Positions 31,011-40,647 of a stretch of DNA of 64,000 nucleotides are shown piece after piece (within the stretch, counting starts at the first letter, position 1; every line of letters begins with the position of its first letter). The stretch spans positions 79,632 through 143,631 of the forward strand of contig JAMLHW010000014.1 of NCBI GenBank assembly GCA_023954475.1, written 5' to 3'. This DNA comes from Anaerolineae bacterium (lineage in GTDB: Bacteria; Chloroflexota; Anaerolineae; Promineifilales; Promineifilaceae). Both the position numbers and the translations under genes were made by a program. Below the pieces are notes generated by a model. That model made no database searches. It was not told the DNA's origin and saw nothing but the letters and a program-made list of their open reading frames with translations.

Positions 31011-31288
31011 AAGCGGTAAAGCGTGCTTCTGGGCAGATGCTAAAGCAACACACGCGGTCAATGTGCGGTGAAAATATACCGACTTGCAATTGTCCCTGTA
31101 ACCGATTCTAGACGTGGTTGGTGATATAATTGCATGTGATTCACAAAGTATAGGATGAGCTCATTTATTCGGCCGATCAAACAGAAAGCAACGTTTTTTA
31201 GGTACACAAAGTTGATAGCTGGTGAAAACTGGAGACATTTGCGTTTCCCAAACTTCACCCGACTTAATACTCGCAACAGAGTTACCTC
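30983..31288. other. Intergenic region between the PBP and sulP genes
   Basis: 306 bp between divergent genes. A perfect TATAAT at 31125-31130 is the likely -10 of sulP, with no good -35. The implied 5' leader of about 150 nt holds one octamer (31169-31176) and a 45-codon open frame, 31154-31292, whose TGA overlaps the sulP ATG (ATGA). Its start lacks a clear ribosome site, so I do not call it a gene. No riboswitch pattern was recognised. Confidence 0.5.
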
Positions 31289-33001
31289 ATGACCACCACA
31301 GAAAACACAAAACACACACTCATGCAGACGGTAAAGTCGAGCGTGCCTATACTGGCCTGGCTGCCTACTTACCAGAAACAATGGCTGCGCGGTGATGTGA
31401 TTGCAGCCTTGACATTGTGGGCTCTGCTCGTTCCCGAAGCGATGGCATACGCCGGAATCGCCGGAATGCCACCGGAAACCGGTCTCTACGCTGCCCCACT
31501 TGCGCTCATCGCCTATGCCATCTTCGGTTCCTATCGCCGTCTCAATGTTGGCCCAAGTTCGGCCGTTGCTGCTCTATCATTTAGCGTGATTGCCGGACTA
31601 GCCGTAGCCGGCAGCCCTGAATTCATAACCTTGACAATCGTGTTGGCATTTGTCGTCGGCATTCTCCTGATTATCGCAGGCATTCTACGTCTAGGCGTGT
31701 TAGCTGATTTTCTTTCTCGACCTGTACTGGACGGTTTCGTGGTCGGCGTCGCCATTTCCATTGTTATTGGACAGCTTGACAAACTGGTTGGATTTGAGCC
31801 GGAAGGGTATGACTTCGTACCCGATGTGCTGCAATTCCTGGCACACATTGGGCAGACAAGCGTCCCAACATTGATCGTAGGTCTGATTTCATTAGCGCTC
31901 CTGTTCGGGATGCACAAATACACACCCAAATTACCTTCATCGTTAATCGTCCTGTTCCTGGCCATTGCCGCATCGACCCTCTTCGATTTTGAATCGCTTG
32001 GAATTCATATTGTCGGAGAGATTCCAGCCGGGCTGCCTGATTTCGGAATCCCTCAAGGTATGGGGTTGAGCGAAGTATTGACGGTTTTACCTGGAGCACT
32101 GGGTGTGGCACTGGTTGCATTTGTCGAATCAGTCGCCATTGCCCGCGCCTACGCCACAAAACATGGCGAAGAAGTCGACGCCAACCAGGAGTTGATCGCG
32201 ATTGGCGCATCCAATCTTGGTTCTGGATTTAGCGGCGCCTTTGTCGTCGACGGCAGCATGTCACGCACATCAGCCGCTGAGACATCCGGCGCACAAACGC
32301 AGATGGTATCGCTCATTACAGCTGCCGCGATATTGATCACTGCTGTGGCATTGACGCCGCTCTTTTATGCACTTCCAGAAGCAACACTAGGCGCCATCGT
32401 CATCCATGCCGTATGGAAAAACATTAATTTCAACAATATCATCAAATACCGATACATTACGACACTCGATTTCGTCACTGCTTCAGTTTCATTGATCGGT
32501 GTTCTGGCATTTGGATTACTGGAAGGGTTGATCCTGGCAACAATGCTGGGTCTGGTTGTATTGCTGATCAACACAAAGCATCGCAACACAGCCGTTTTAG
32601 GAAGAGTGCCGGAAACAAACGTATTCCGCAATATCGAGCATTTTACCAATGGGGAAACATTTCCTGGCTTGCTTATTTTGCGCTTTGACGGCTCACTCTT
32701 CTTTGCAAATGCACACGATTTTGTGACTGCAACACGTCGCGTCATAGCCAAAACAGAACCGGCCCCTGAAGTAATCCTGTTCGATGGTGAATCGATGAAT
32801 AACATCGACGCAACGGCCGTGATCACGTTGAAGGAATTTCAGGATCAGCTCTTGGACATGGGTGTTCGACTTCGCTTTGCGCAGGTCAAGACAAGTGTGA
32901 TGGAAGTTATGGAACGTGGTGGCTTAACAGAAAGCGTGCCGCCGGAGCATTTTTATCCATCCGTACAAGCAGGAGTGGATGCGTACCTGGCGGAACAATA
33001 A
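31289..33001 (+). CDS. SulP/SLC26-family anion transporter
   Basis: 570 residues. N-terminal SulP membrane domain with the signature WALLVPEAMAYAGIAGMPPE near residues 45-65 and GLYAAPLALIAYAIFGSYR, about 12-14 membrane segments, and GSGFSGAFVVDGSMSRTSAAE in the transport core. The C-terminal 120 residues are a STAS domain (LLILRFDGSLFFANAHDFV; LFDGESMNNIDATAVITL). Substrate may be sulfate, bicarbonate or other anions. No octamer occurs in the gene, unlike most neighbours; only a near miss, TCGGCCGT, is seen at about 31559. Confidence 0.93.
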   Translation: MTTTENTKHTLMQTVKSSVPILAWLPTYQKQWLRGDVIAALTLWALLVPEAMAYAGIAGMPPETGLYAAPLALIAYAIFGSYRRLNVGPSSAVAALSFSVIAGLAVAGSPEFITLTIVLAFVVGILLIIAGILRLGVLADFLSRPVLDGFVVGVAISIVIGQLDKLVGFEPEGYDFVPDVLQFLAHIGQTSVPTLIVGLISLALLFGMHKYTPKLPSSLIVLFLAIAASTLFDFESLGIHIVGEIPAGLPDFGIPQGMGLSEVLTVLPGALGVALVAFVESVAIARAYATKHGEEVDANQELIAIGASNLGSGFSGAFVVDGSMSRTSAAETSGAQTQMVSLITAAAILITAVALTPLFYALPEATLGAIVIHAVWKNINFNNIIKYRYITTLDFVTASVSLIGVLAFGLLEGLILATMLGLVVLLINTKHRNTAVLGRVPETNVFRNIEHFTNGETFPGLLILRFDGSLFFANAHDFVTATRRVIAKTEPAPEVILFDGESMNNIDATAVITLKEFQDQLLDMGVRLRFAQVKTSVMEVMERGGLTESVPPEHFYPSVQAGVDAYLAEQ

Positions 33002-33200
33002 TCACGACGAATCACAAACTCTAATCGCATCATATCAGAAATTGCTTTCAGTAGCTCATCCTCAACCTGCCCATGCGACGACAGGATGTCTGCATCGACT
33101 CGTAAAGAAAGCTTGTTGTGAGATAGACCATTAAGCCAACAACCGGTTAGTGTAGAAGTGTCCGGTTTCTCAATCTCAGCCCAAATTACTTACTGCATCG

Positions 33201-33656
33201 TCATCCGTTGAGATTCCAGTCCAGAAGATTAACCAGCTTCTTGGTCAAAGACGACAACAACTGGACATCAATATCACTCAGCGCCATAAAACGCTCTTTT
33301 ACTGAGGAGAGATGCGCCTCATGTGCAATGATAAAGATGTTTTCGCCTTCTTCGGTGAGCGTGACTCGGACGGCTCGGCGATCATCCGTATCATTCTGAA
33401 CTTGAACCAGTCCCTGGCTCTCGAGGCGTCGAATGAGACGAGTCGCGTTGCCACGTGTGCAGATGAGCCGATCCGCTATTTTAGTGACGGTTAGACCTTC
33501 TTTTCCGGCACTGTACAAATGCAACAACGCATGATATTGTGGCGACGTCAATTGAAAGTACACCAATGTCCGACGGTCCCCATCGTCAAGCATCACATGA
33601 ATCTGCTGCAGGCGATTATAAATATCGATGTAAAGTGCTTCTGTGTTGTTTGTCAT
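33201..33656 (-). CDS. MarR-family transcriptional regulator
   Basis: 151 residues, typical MarR length. Winged helix-turn-helix in the middle: LTSPQYHALLHLYSAGKEGL, TVTKIADRLICTRGNATRLI (recognition helix), RRLESQGLVQVQNDTDDRRA (wing with DxR) and VRVTLTEEGENIF. MarR dimers usually repress nearby genes and release DNA on binding small aromatics or on oxidation. It is convergent with sulP across 199 bp and divergent from the flippase-like gene across 206 bp, so its target could be itself or that glycan cassette. Confidence 0.92.
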   Translation of the reverse strand: MTNNTEALYIDIYNRLQQIHVMLDDGDRRTLVYFQLTSPQYHALLHLYSAGKEGLTVTKIADRLICTRGNATRLIRRLESQGLVQVQNDTDDRRAVRVTLTEEGENIFIIAHEAHLSSVKERFMALSDIDVQLLSSLTKKLVNLLDWNLNG

Positions 33657-33824
33657 TGGTGAGAATGTACTGTGCGGGTTTGTTGCTGCGTTTGGTTAGT
33701 TTCAGACTCCGGTAGGAATGTGCGGCGTATGAAACCTGCGCCAGTTTCCAATTACTCGATTGTTGCAGGGTCAACGGTTACTCCGTGGCGGGAATGGTAA
33801 GCGTTTCGCCAATGCATGTCAAGG

Positions 33825-33854
33825 TCGACACGCAAATCGAGAGCCTGTTATAAT
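33825..33854 (+). promoter_or_regulatory. Promoter of the glycan cassette
   Basis: TCGACA at 33825-33830 (one mismatch to consensus), 18 nt, then perfect TATAAT at 33849-33854. Only 8 nt separate the -10 from the ATG at 33863, so the mRNA is probably leaderless or nearly so. Confidence 0.65.
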
Positions 33855-33862
33855 CCGCCGCT

Positions 33863-34888
33863 ATGCAAACATCAGAGAACAAACAACGACTGCAGATCGC
33901 GCTGGGTATTCTCATCAGTATCGGGTGTTTAGCAGCTATCTTTCTCATTATCGACATCGATACGGTTATTTCCAGCCTGAAATCGGCCGATTATGGTCTC
34001 ATTGCTGTGTCAGGCATCCTAATCATCGCCTATCTCGGGCTGCGTGCTGTACGGTGGCGACTGCTGCTCAACAACAGCGTGCCTTACAGTTCTGTATTCC
34101 ATATCCAAAACATCGGCTACATGCTGACGCAATTATTGCCGCTGCGCCTCGGTGACGTTGCTCGCGCCATCATGATCGGCAATGTGCCGCCTGTTACCGT
34201 CGCCCAGGGATTGTCAACGATGGTTGTCGAGCGCGTTCTCGATTTGTTGTTCATCGTGACGCTGCTGCCATTGACAGTGTCACAACTCGACTCCATGCCA
34301 CCGCAAATACGCACCGCCGGGCAAGCCACCGGCATTGCAGCGCTGGGAGCCACCATTGTCCTGATCGCGGCCGCCAACTTTCGGCCGAAAGTAATCACTT
34401 TTACGCACTCCATTCTCAACCACATCCCGTTTCTCAACACCGAACGCTGGATACGAGTCGCCGACGACCTGCTGCGCGGCCTCGATACCCTCACCCATTT
34501 GCGTTCCGGCCTGCTGCTCATCTTCTGGAGCATCGCCTTGTGGGTTCCGATGATCCTGGCGTATACCACCATCATGCGGGCTGTCGGTCTCGATGTCAAC
34601 ATCGCCACTGGCGCGTTTGTGATGTGTGCTGCTGCGTTGAGCATCGCCGCCCCGTCTTCGCCGGCGCAAGTCGGCGTATTTCACGCTGGCGTCATTGCTG
34701 CGCTGGCATTGGCAGGGCAACCGGCGGCTGAATCGGCCAGTTTCGCCTTCGTCTACCATGCCTACAACTTCCTCATCGTCCTCATCCTCGGCTTGATCGG
34801 AATCGCCCGCACCGGCGACACAATTGGCTCAGTTGTCGCCAGAACGCGTGCCTTCATGAACCGATCGGCACAGCAACCTGTGAGCTGA
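33863..34888 (+). CDS. Flippase-like LPG-synthase transmembrane-domain protein (UPF0104)
   Basis: 341 residues, about eight transmembrane segments, matching the lysylphosphatidylglycerol-synthase TM domain family without the synthase domain: LGLRAVRWRLLLNN, LLPLRLGDVARAIMIG, TMVVERVLDLLFIVTLLPL, SPAQVGVFHAGVIAALALAG. Such proteins are thought to flip or handle lipid-linked substrates. First gene of a three-gene plus-strand set with a GT4 and a GT39-like glycosyltransferase (gaps 16 and 10 nt), supporting a role in a lipid-linked glycan or glycolipid. No Shine-Dalgarno, in line with the close -10 box. Confidence 0.87.
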   Translation: MQTSENKQRLQIALGILISIGCLAAIFLIIDIDTVISSLKSADYGLIAVSGILIIAYLGLRAVRWRLLLNNSVPYSSVFHIQNIGYMLTQLLPLRLGDVARAIMIGNVPPVTVAQGLSTMVVERVLDLLFIVTLLPLTVSQLDSMPPQIRTAGQATGIAALGATIVLIAAANFRPKVITFTHSILNHIPFLNTERWIRVADDLLRGLDTLTHLRSGLLLIFWSIALWVPMILAYTTIMRAVGLDVNIATGAFVMCAAALSIAAPSSPAQVGVFHAGVIAALALAGQPAAESASFAFVYHAYNFLIVLILGLIGIARTGDTIGSVVARTRAFMNRSAQQPVS

Positions 34889-34904
34889 TAACAAACTGCC
34901 AACT

Positions 34905-36140
34905 ATGCGCATTCTCCAGGTGCTGACATATTACCGGCCACATATTAGTGGTCTGGCGATCTATGTCGAGCGGTTGAGCACCGCGTTAGTCCGGCAAGGA
35001 CATCGTGTAACGGTGCTAACTGGCCAGATCGCACCGACATGGCCGCGCTGCGAACGACGAGAAGGGATCGATGTTGTGCGCGTGCCGGTCCGGGGACGAA
35101 TTGGCAAAGGCGTGTTTATGCCGTCGTTTGCCTGGCATGTGGCCCGGTTAGGCAATTCGGCCGATATTGTCCACCTGCATCTGCCTCAATTCGATGCACC
35201 AGTCGCCGCCTTTATCGCCCACCTGCTGCGCAAACCGGTGATCATTACCTACCACTGCGATTTACAGCTACCGCATGGGCGTTTCAATCACCTGGCAAAC
35301 CATGTTGTCGGGCTGGCACACCGGATCACCGCTGCTGCGGCGACAGCCATCGTCGGCTACACCATCGATTACGCGGTCCATTCACCATTTCTGGCGCGCT
35401 TTATCGGCCGAAAACTACGCCTCATTCCTCCGCCCGTCTCCGTTGCTCACTGCACCGAAACACAAGTCACGCAATTTCGCCGCCGTCACAATCTGGACGG
35501 CGTCCGCGTCATCGGCGTCGTCGCGCGGCTCGCTGCTGAAAAAGGGATTGAACTTCTGTTACAAGCGCTGCCCCGGATACTGGAAACCATACCCAATGCA
35601 CGCGTTCTCCATGCCGGGCCGTCGCGCCATGTCGTCGGCGAAGCCGCTTACAACACGCAGCTTACCCCTTTGTTCAATCGCTATCGCACGCATTACAAGT
35701 TGCTGGGTACGCTCACCGACGACGAATTGGGCGCATTTTATCGCAATCTCGACGTACTCGTTTTGCCCAGCCGCAACAGCACCGAGAGTTTTGGCCTGGT
35801 TCAAATTGAAGCGATGAGTTGTGGCGTATCTGTGTGTGCGGCCGACTTGCCCGGCGTGCGGCAACCAGTATTGATGACCGGGATGGGCACCCTGTTTCCG
35901 CCCGGCGACAGTCAAAAATTGGCTGATGCCGTCGTTGCAATGCTGCAGGCAAATGCGCCACGGCCCACTTTGGCCGAATTGGTGGTTGAAAGTTTTCGTC
36001 CGGAGCAGATAGCCGCAGAATATGCTAAACTGTATGCAGATACTATTGTCGGCCGATTTACTCCCGACTGCGACGAACCGGATGCCTATCGACGATTGAG
36101 AAATGGTTCGAAACGTTCCAACGTAGTCCAAACCACATGA
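34905..36140 (+). CDS. GT4-family glycosyltransferase
   Basis: 411 residues. GT-B fold: N-terminal Rossmann with LTYYRPHISGLAIYVERLST and DIVHLHLPQFDAPVAAFIAH, C-terminal donor domain with VIGVVARLAAEKGIELLLQA, VLPSRNSTESFGLVQIEAMS (E-x7-E nucleotide-sugar motif) and a Leu-Pro-Gly-Val near DLPGVRQ. Uses NDP-sugar with retention; acceptor unknown. Coupled to the flippase-like gene upstream and the GT39 fusion gene downstream. Confidence 0.93.
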   Translation: MRILQVLTYYRPHISGLAIYVERLSTALVRQGHRVTVLTGQIAPTWPRCERREGIDVVRVPVRGRIGKGVFMPSFAWHVARLGNSADIVHLHLPQFDAPVAAFIAHLLRKPVIITYHCDLQLPHGRFNHLANHVVGLAHRITAAAATAIVGYTIDYAVHSPFLARFIGRKLRLIPPPVSVAHCTETQVTQFRRRHNLDGVRVIGVVARLAAEKGIELLLQALPRILETIPNARVLHAGPSRHVVGEAAYNTQLTPLFNRYRTHYKLLGTLTDDELGAFYRNLDVLVLPSRNSTESFGLVQIEAMSCGVSVCAADLPGVRQPVLMTGMGTLFPPGDSQKLADAVVAMLQANAPRPTLAELVVESFRPEQIAAEYAKLYADTIVGRFTPDCDEPDAYRRLRNGSKRSNVVQTT

Positions 36141-36150
36141 TCTGATATTT

Positions 36151-38724
36151 GTGAACACGTCAACGGCAATACCTGATCGCCAGAAATCAGACTGGTTGCG
36201 TTACTTCATCAAGCGATTACCTCCAGACGAAGCGCTGCTCAAAGCACTCGAATACCGCTATTTCAATCTACTCGACTTGCCACAGCCGTGTCTGGATTTG
36301 CGTGATGACGGGATTCAAAGCTTTGCCGCAATGACCGATCTGGTCCCCAACAGCTATGCTGCCATAATTTTATCGGCAAGTAAACAGAGCCAATCATTTG
36401 CCGAAGAAGAACTGCGTTCACTCAATCGCTGCTTGCAGCCGCAGGGGTTGTTAGCACTGACAGTTGGCCAGGACCAACTTTCGGCCGAAAGCTCACTGAT
36501 GGGCTGGGCTACCCGGCTCATGAATGTGGGCTTTGCCATAGAACGTTGGCTGCCGTTTTTCCCCATTACCGCATACGATCAGTTGCGCCGCCAACGATCA
36601 CCTGTTTACGATTGGGCCTATGCCCTGACCGGCCACTACGTTTTGACTCCGTGGGACAGCGCACAGGCCAACCTGTTGACCCGATTGCACGAGATTTATA
36701 CCCAAACAACGGTCACCGATGGGGCATTTATGCTGATCGTGGCACGGAAACGATCCCATACTGCCATAGATACCACACTGCCCCCCCCCAATCCCTTCAC
36801 GCTGGCCGAATTGACCCAAATTCCAAACGTGATCGCCAATTCAGCATACGATGCACCGGTAAATGAGCTGACATCCGTTGCCGATGCAACCGCGGCGACA
36901 CAATTGTCTGATCAACCGGCAGAAACTACTTCAACTACCTCGGCTTTCATCACAGACAATCCCCAAAACATATCGCCGACTACTGAATCCATGCCTTTCA
37001 CTGAAACAGCAACGACTTTGTCACCGACACGTCGCAGCAAACAACGCGAAAATGGCATTGACCGCTTCACGATTGAAACCGCTGTCATTCTGCTCGTCAG
37101 TGCGGCTGCTGCTCTAGGCGCTGCCTTGCTGCCTGACGGCGGCTGGTTTGCCGTTCTGCTATGGCTGACCGGCAGCTTGGGCGCGTGTGCCGCCTTGTAC
37201 GCTTTTGTTCCGGACGGCAGGGCAGAACCCGTAGAATTACCGGAATACGCGCCGCAACCTGTCTCGAGAAGCGAATTGTTGGTTTTAATGGGCATTTTGC
37301 TGCTTGGCCTGGGATTGCGCCTGATCGATTTGGATCGCTACCCACCTATGCTTGCGGAAACCGAAGCGCTTTCCGGTCTCGGTGCACTCCGTGTAATCGA
37401 CGGCGAGTTAACAACACCGTTTGCCCAGACAGATGCGATTGACACAGCTTTTGCCAGCTATCTGTTTTCGCTTCCGGTACAGGTTTTCGGCCGAACCACG
37501 TTTAGCATTCGTTTCTTAGCAGCAGTAATCGGGATGGCGACCATTGCAACTGCCTGGATCATTGGCCGCGACCTGTGGAATCGCACAGTGGGATTGGTCG
37601 CAGCGCTTCTGTTGGCTGGAGCCGGTTTTCACATTCACATCAGCCGCACGGGCGCGATCTCCGCTGCTGAAGCGCTCATTGCTTTCGGCGCGATGGGTGC
37701 TATCGGCGTTGCCTGGCATACCGGACGACGGCGCTGGTGGCTGACTGCCGGCGTGTGCAGCGGTCTCGGCATGCATTTTGCCGCGACAGCACAATTGTTG
37801 CCATTCATGTTGATCCTTGTCGCGATCTCTGTGCTTGTATTGCATCCAAAACGGGCGTTTGAATTGCGGCATCAACTCATTGCCGCACTGCTTGCGGCAG
37901 GGATCGTGGCGCTGCCGCGCCTGGTGATAGGAACGCCTTTTCCCGGCGCTAACGTGCCATTGTCGTCTTTATCGCTGCAAGCGCTATGGGTATTGCTGTC
38001 CGGTTCGGCCGAAAGCGCAGCCATCTACCAGTCCGGTCGTCCGTTGCTCATGGTCATCGTATTTCTCCTGTTTCTCTTCGGGATTGGGATGGCCATTGCC
38101 CACATCCGCCAAATGCGTTATCTGGTGCTGTTGGTTAGCATCGTCGTTGCCCTCGGTGCCGCGCTTGTATTCCCCATATACAGCTCAGTTTTGTCAATTT
38201 TGGCCGTTAGTCTGCCGGCTGCACTGCTCCTGGCAGCACGTGCTTTGGCGTGGATCTGGAAAAAACTGATAGCTAACAGCGAACTGGGACGCGTTTACAC
38301 TGTGCCGGCGCTTATGCTGATCGTCCTGCTCATTGCGGCTATCGATGTATCCGCGTACTTTGGCATCAGTCGAGAAGCGACCTTCTACCGATCACCGCAT
38401 GAGGAATCCGGCTACCGCATTGCGCAATATCTGAATCGTCTCGATGGCAGTTGGACAGCGTATCTTTACGGCTTCGCTGAAAACGATGCATCCGACGCGA
38501 CAGTAGCCTATCTGTCGCCACAATTTGACCCGGCAACCAATCTGTTGGCGGGCGATTCAACTGAATGGACTGTTACTGCCACAGATCACACAGTTCACAT
38601 TTTTGCGCCGGAATTGGCATCGGAGGCAGAGCAGTTGCGCAGACAAATCCCCGGTGGAGCCTACCTGGTCTATCCAGACCGTGAATCTAATCCTTTATTT
38701 GTTGTCTACGAAATCGGCCGATAA
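36151..38724 (+). CDS. Degenerate methyltransferase domain fused to a GT39/PMT-like membrane glycosyltransferase
   Basis: 857 residues, GTG start. Residues 1-200 resemble a class I SAM methyltransferase (YRYFNLLDLPQPCLDLRDDG, then SLNRCLQPQGLLALTVGQ as the post-motif-III strand), but the glycine-rich SAM loop expected after LDL is replaced by RDDG, so it is probably inactive. A Ser/Thr-rich linker (about 210-300) leads to a multi-pass region (from about 310; FAVLLWLTGSLGACAALYAF) and a GT39-like core: LRLIDLDRYPPMLAETEALS with acidic first-loop residues, then FGRTTFSIRFLAAVIGMATI. GT39/PMT enzymes use polyprenyl-phosphate sugars on the outer face. It closes the glycan cassette. The transferase half is confident at fold level, the methyltransferase half less so. 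Confidence 0.78.
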   Translation: MNTSTAIPDRQKSDWLRYFIKRLPPDEALLKALEYRYFNLLDLPQPCLDLRDDGIQSFAAMTDLVPNSYAAIILSASKQSQSFAEEELRSLNRCLQPQGLLALTVGQDQLSAESSLMGWATRLMNVGFAIERWLPFFPITAYDQLRRQRSPVYDWAYALTGHYVLTPWDSAQANLLTRLHEIYTQTTVTDGAFMLIVARKRSHTAIDTTLPPPNPFTLAELTQIPNVIANSAYDAPVNELTSVADATAATQLSDQPAETTSTTSAFITDNPQNISPTTESMPFTETATTLSPTRRSKQRENGIDRFTIETAVILLVSAAAALGAALLPDGGWFAVLLWLTGSLGACAALYAFVPDGRAEPVELPEYAPQPVSRSELLVLMGILLLGLGLRLIDLDRYPPMLAETEALSGLGALRVIDGELTTPFAQTDAIDTAFASYLFSLPVQVFGRTTFSIRFLAAVIGMATIATAWIIGRDLWNRTVGLVAALLLAGAGFHIHISRTGAISAAEALIAFGAMGAIGVAWHTGRRRWWLTAGVCSGLGMHFAATAQLLPFMLILVAISVLVLHPKRAFELRHQLIAALLAAGIVALPRLVIGTPFPGANVPLSSLSLQALWVLLSGSAESAAIYQSGRPLLMVIVFLLFLFGIGMAIAHIRQMRYLVLLVSIVVALGAALVFPIYSSVLSILAVSLPAALLLAARALAWIWKKLIANSELGRVYTVPALMLIVLLIAAIDVSAYFGISREATFYRSPHEESGYRIAQYLNRLDGSWTAYLYGFAENDASDATVAYLSPQFDPATNLLAGDSTEWTVTATDHTVHIFAPELASEAEQLRRQIPGGAYLVYPDRESNPLFVVYEIGR

Positions 38725-38779
38725 GCACCGCAACCCGCAGCGTCACACTTACATCAAATGCAACACGATTGCGTTGCCG

Positions 38780-38809
38780 TTCACCATCCGGTTTGTACAT
38801 GTGTATAAT
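38780..38809 (+). promoter_or_regulatory. Candidate promoter of the PucR-type gene
   Basis: TTCACC at 38780-38785, 18 nt, then perfect TATAAT at 38804-38809. Leader of about 105 nt to the ATG at 38920. Confidence 0.5.
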
Positions 38810-38919
38810 AGGCGGTCGGGTTGCGCGCATAATCACAATACGCTTGTCTCAGCCGCAGGCGGTGCCCAACCAAAGGCCGGCATGCCCACCGGATGGATCC
38901 GGCAAGGATAGAAATTATC

Positions 38920-40578
38920 ATGAATTCATCACCAAATGAAGTCGTCCTCGGCGATGTGTTGCGACTGGCCCTGCCACTGGGCACCACGCTACGTGCGCGC
39001 GGCGGTGATTCGCGGCGCAGTGTCAAGTGGGTAACGTTGTTGACCGATCGTACGCGGCTGGCACAGGAAGTCAATGCAGCAGATATTGTCATTTACCCGC
39101 CTGTTTTACGGGATTCGGCCGATGATGATGCATTTCAGGCCGACATTGAAGCCCTGGCCCATCAGGAAGCGGCCGCACTAATCGTCTTCGGCACACTCAA
39201 TGACCGCGATGTCAAAACAGCAACAGCCGTCAAACTACCCGTACTCGAAGTTACACCCACCGCGAATCTGCGCGATACGCACAAAGACATCGCAGCCCTA
39301 CTGCTCGACCATCAATCACAGTTGAGCACACGCGGTATGGAGCTGTACCGCGACTTGTCAAAAATGTCGCGTGATGGGCTGGGACTGCGACCGATGGCCG
39401 AATTAATGGCAAAATTGACCGAAAAACTGGTCGTCATCCAGGACAAGCGCCTCGAAGTGGTTGCCATTGCATGGCCGTCCAACTCATTTCCGGTCGATGA
39501 ACAGAGTCTGTTTGCCGCACTGGGCGATCAAGACAATCTGCCTGCTGTGTTGCGCAACCGCAAAGCGGCAGCCAAATCATCACGCAGCCATTGGCAACAG
39601 TTGATTTTCCCCAACCACGATATTGCGCGACTGGTCACACCTATTATCTCCGGCGACCGCGCTCGCGGTTATCTCTCAATCATTGGCCCAGCAGGCGAAC
39701 TTGACATGCTGGATACCATGGTGATCGAAAACGGGGCGATGGCGTGTGCGCTGGAGATGGCCAAAGCCAAAGCCGTCAGCGAGGCTCGCAAATCGCTGCG
39801 CGGCAATTTTCTTGAAGGGCTTTTGGCGGGAACGCTGCCGAAGCGGGAAATTGAACGCTTGTCAGCGCGGCTCGATCACGATACCGCCGTGCCGCACTCT
39901 GTCCTGGCAATCGCATGGGATGATGACGATGCGCTGTCACTGCGGCGCATCGAAACCACGTTGAACTGGCTGCTTTCGACCAATAATCGGCCGACTCTCG
40001 TCCATGTCTATGGTGATGATCACATTTGTGTCTTCCAAACGTTGCGTACCAACGAAGATTTGGGCATTTCGCACCGTCTTGTACGACGTCTGAGTGAGCA
40101 ACTACAAGTTGAATACCCGGATCGGTATATCATTGCCGGCATTAGCGGCCCAGCCTACAACCTGAACGAATGGCCGGAAGTTCACAATGAAGCCACGCAA
40201 GCACTCGAAGTCGGCAAACGGCTGCAACTGCGCGATTCAGTCGAGTTCAACAGCTTGGGAGTCTATCGTCTACTGGGTCAACTCGACGGTATTCCGGCAG
40301 TGCATACTTTTACAGACAGGGTAATCGGTCCGCTGGTGGAATACGACCGGCGGCATCGCAGCAATCTTGTCAATACGATCGCCGCATATTTCGGCCACCA
40401 CGGCAATGTTAGCCAGACGGCAGAAGCGCTTTTCATCCATCGCAACACGCTGCTCTATCGTCTAGATCGCATTCAGGAATTGACCGGACACGATCTGGAT
40501 CAGGCTGACATGCGCTTGGCGCTGCATCTGGCATTGAAATTGTGGCAGTTGCGCCCTGAAAAAACCAATGAGCCGTAA
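38920..40578 (+). CDS. PucR/CdaR-type transcriptional regulator
   Basis: 552 residues from ATG 38920, preferred for the AAGGA 11 nt upstream; an ATG nine codons earlier lacks one. Layout: PucR N-terminal sensor (VLGDVLRLALPLGTTLRARG; VKWVTLLTDRTR), a middle GAF/GGDEF-like region (SVLAIAWDDDDALSLRRIE; VHVYGDDHICVFQ), and the C-terminal PucR helix-turn-helix AAYFGHHGNVSQTAEALFIH followed by RNTLLYRLDRIQELTG. The family often controls purine, amino-acid or sugar-acid catabolism. No catabolic cluster adjoins it here, so its targets are probably elsewhere. Confidence 0.9.
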   Translation: MNSSPNEVVLGDVLRLALPLGTTLRARGGDSRRSVKWVTLLTDRTRLAQEVNAADIVIYPPVLRDSADDDAFQADIEALAHQEAAALIVFGTLNDRDVKTATAVKLPVLEVTPTANLRDTHKDIAALLLDHQSQLSTRGMELYRDLSKMSRDGLGLRPMAELMAKLTEKLVVIQDKRLEVVAIAWPSNSFPVDEQSLFAALGDQDNLPAVLRNRKAAAKSSRSHWQQLIFPNHDIARLVTPIISGDRARGYLSIIGPAGELDMLDTMVIENGAMACALEMAKAKAVSEARKSLRGNFLEGLLAGTLPKREIERLSARLDHDTAVPHSVLAIAWDDDDALSLRRIETTLNWLLSTNNRPTLVHVYGDDHICVFQTLRTNEDLGISHRLVRRLSEQLQVEYPDRYIIAGISGPAYNLNEWPEVHNEATQALEVGKRLQLRDSVEFNSLGVYRLLGQLDGIPAVHTFTDRVIGPLVEYDRRHRSNLVNTIAAYFGHHGNVSQTAEALFIHRNTLLYRLDRIQELTGHDLDQADMRLALHLALKLWQLRPEKTNEP

Positions 40579-40647
40579 ATCAAGCACAGTCGAATCTAAC
40601 CGACAAATTGAGTAAACACGAATCAATCACACAGGAGCTAACCAATC

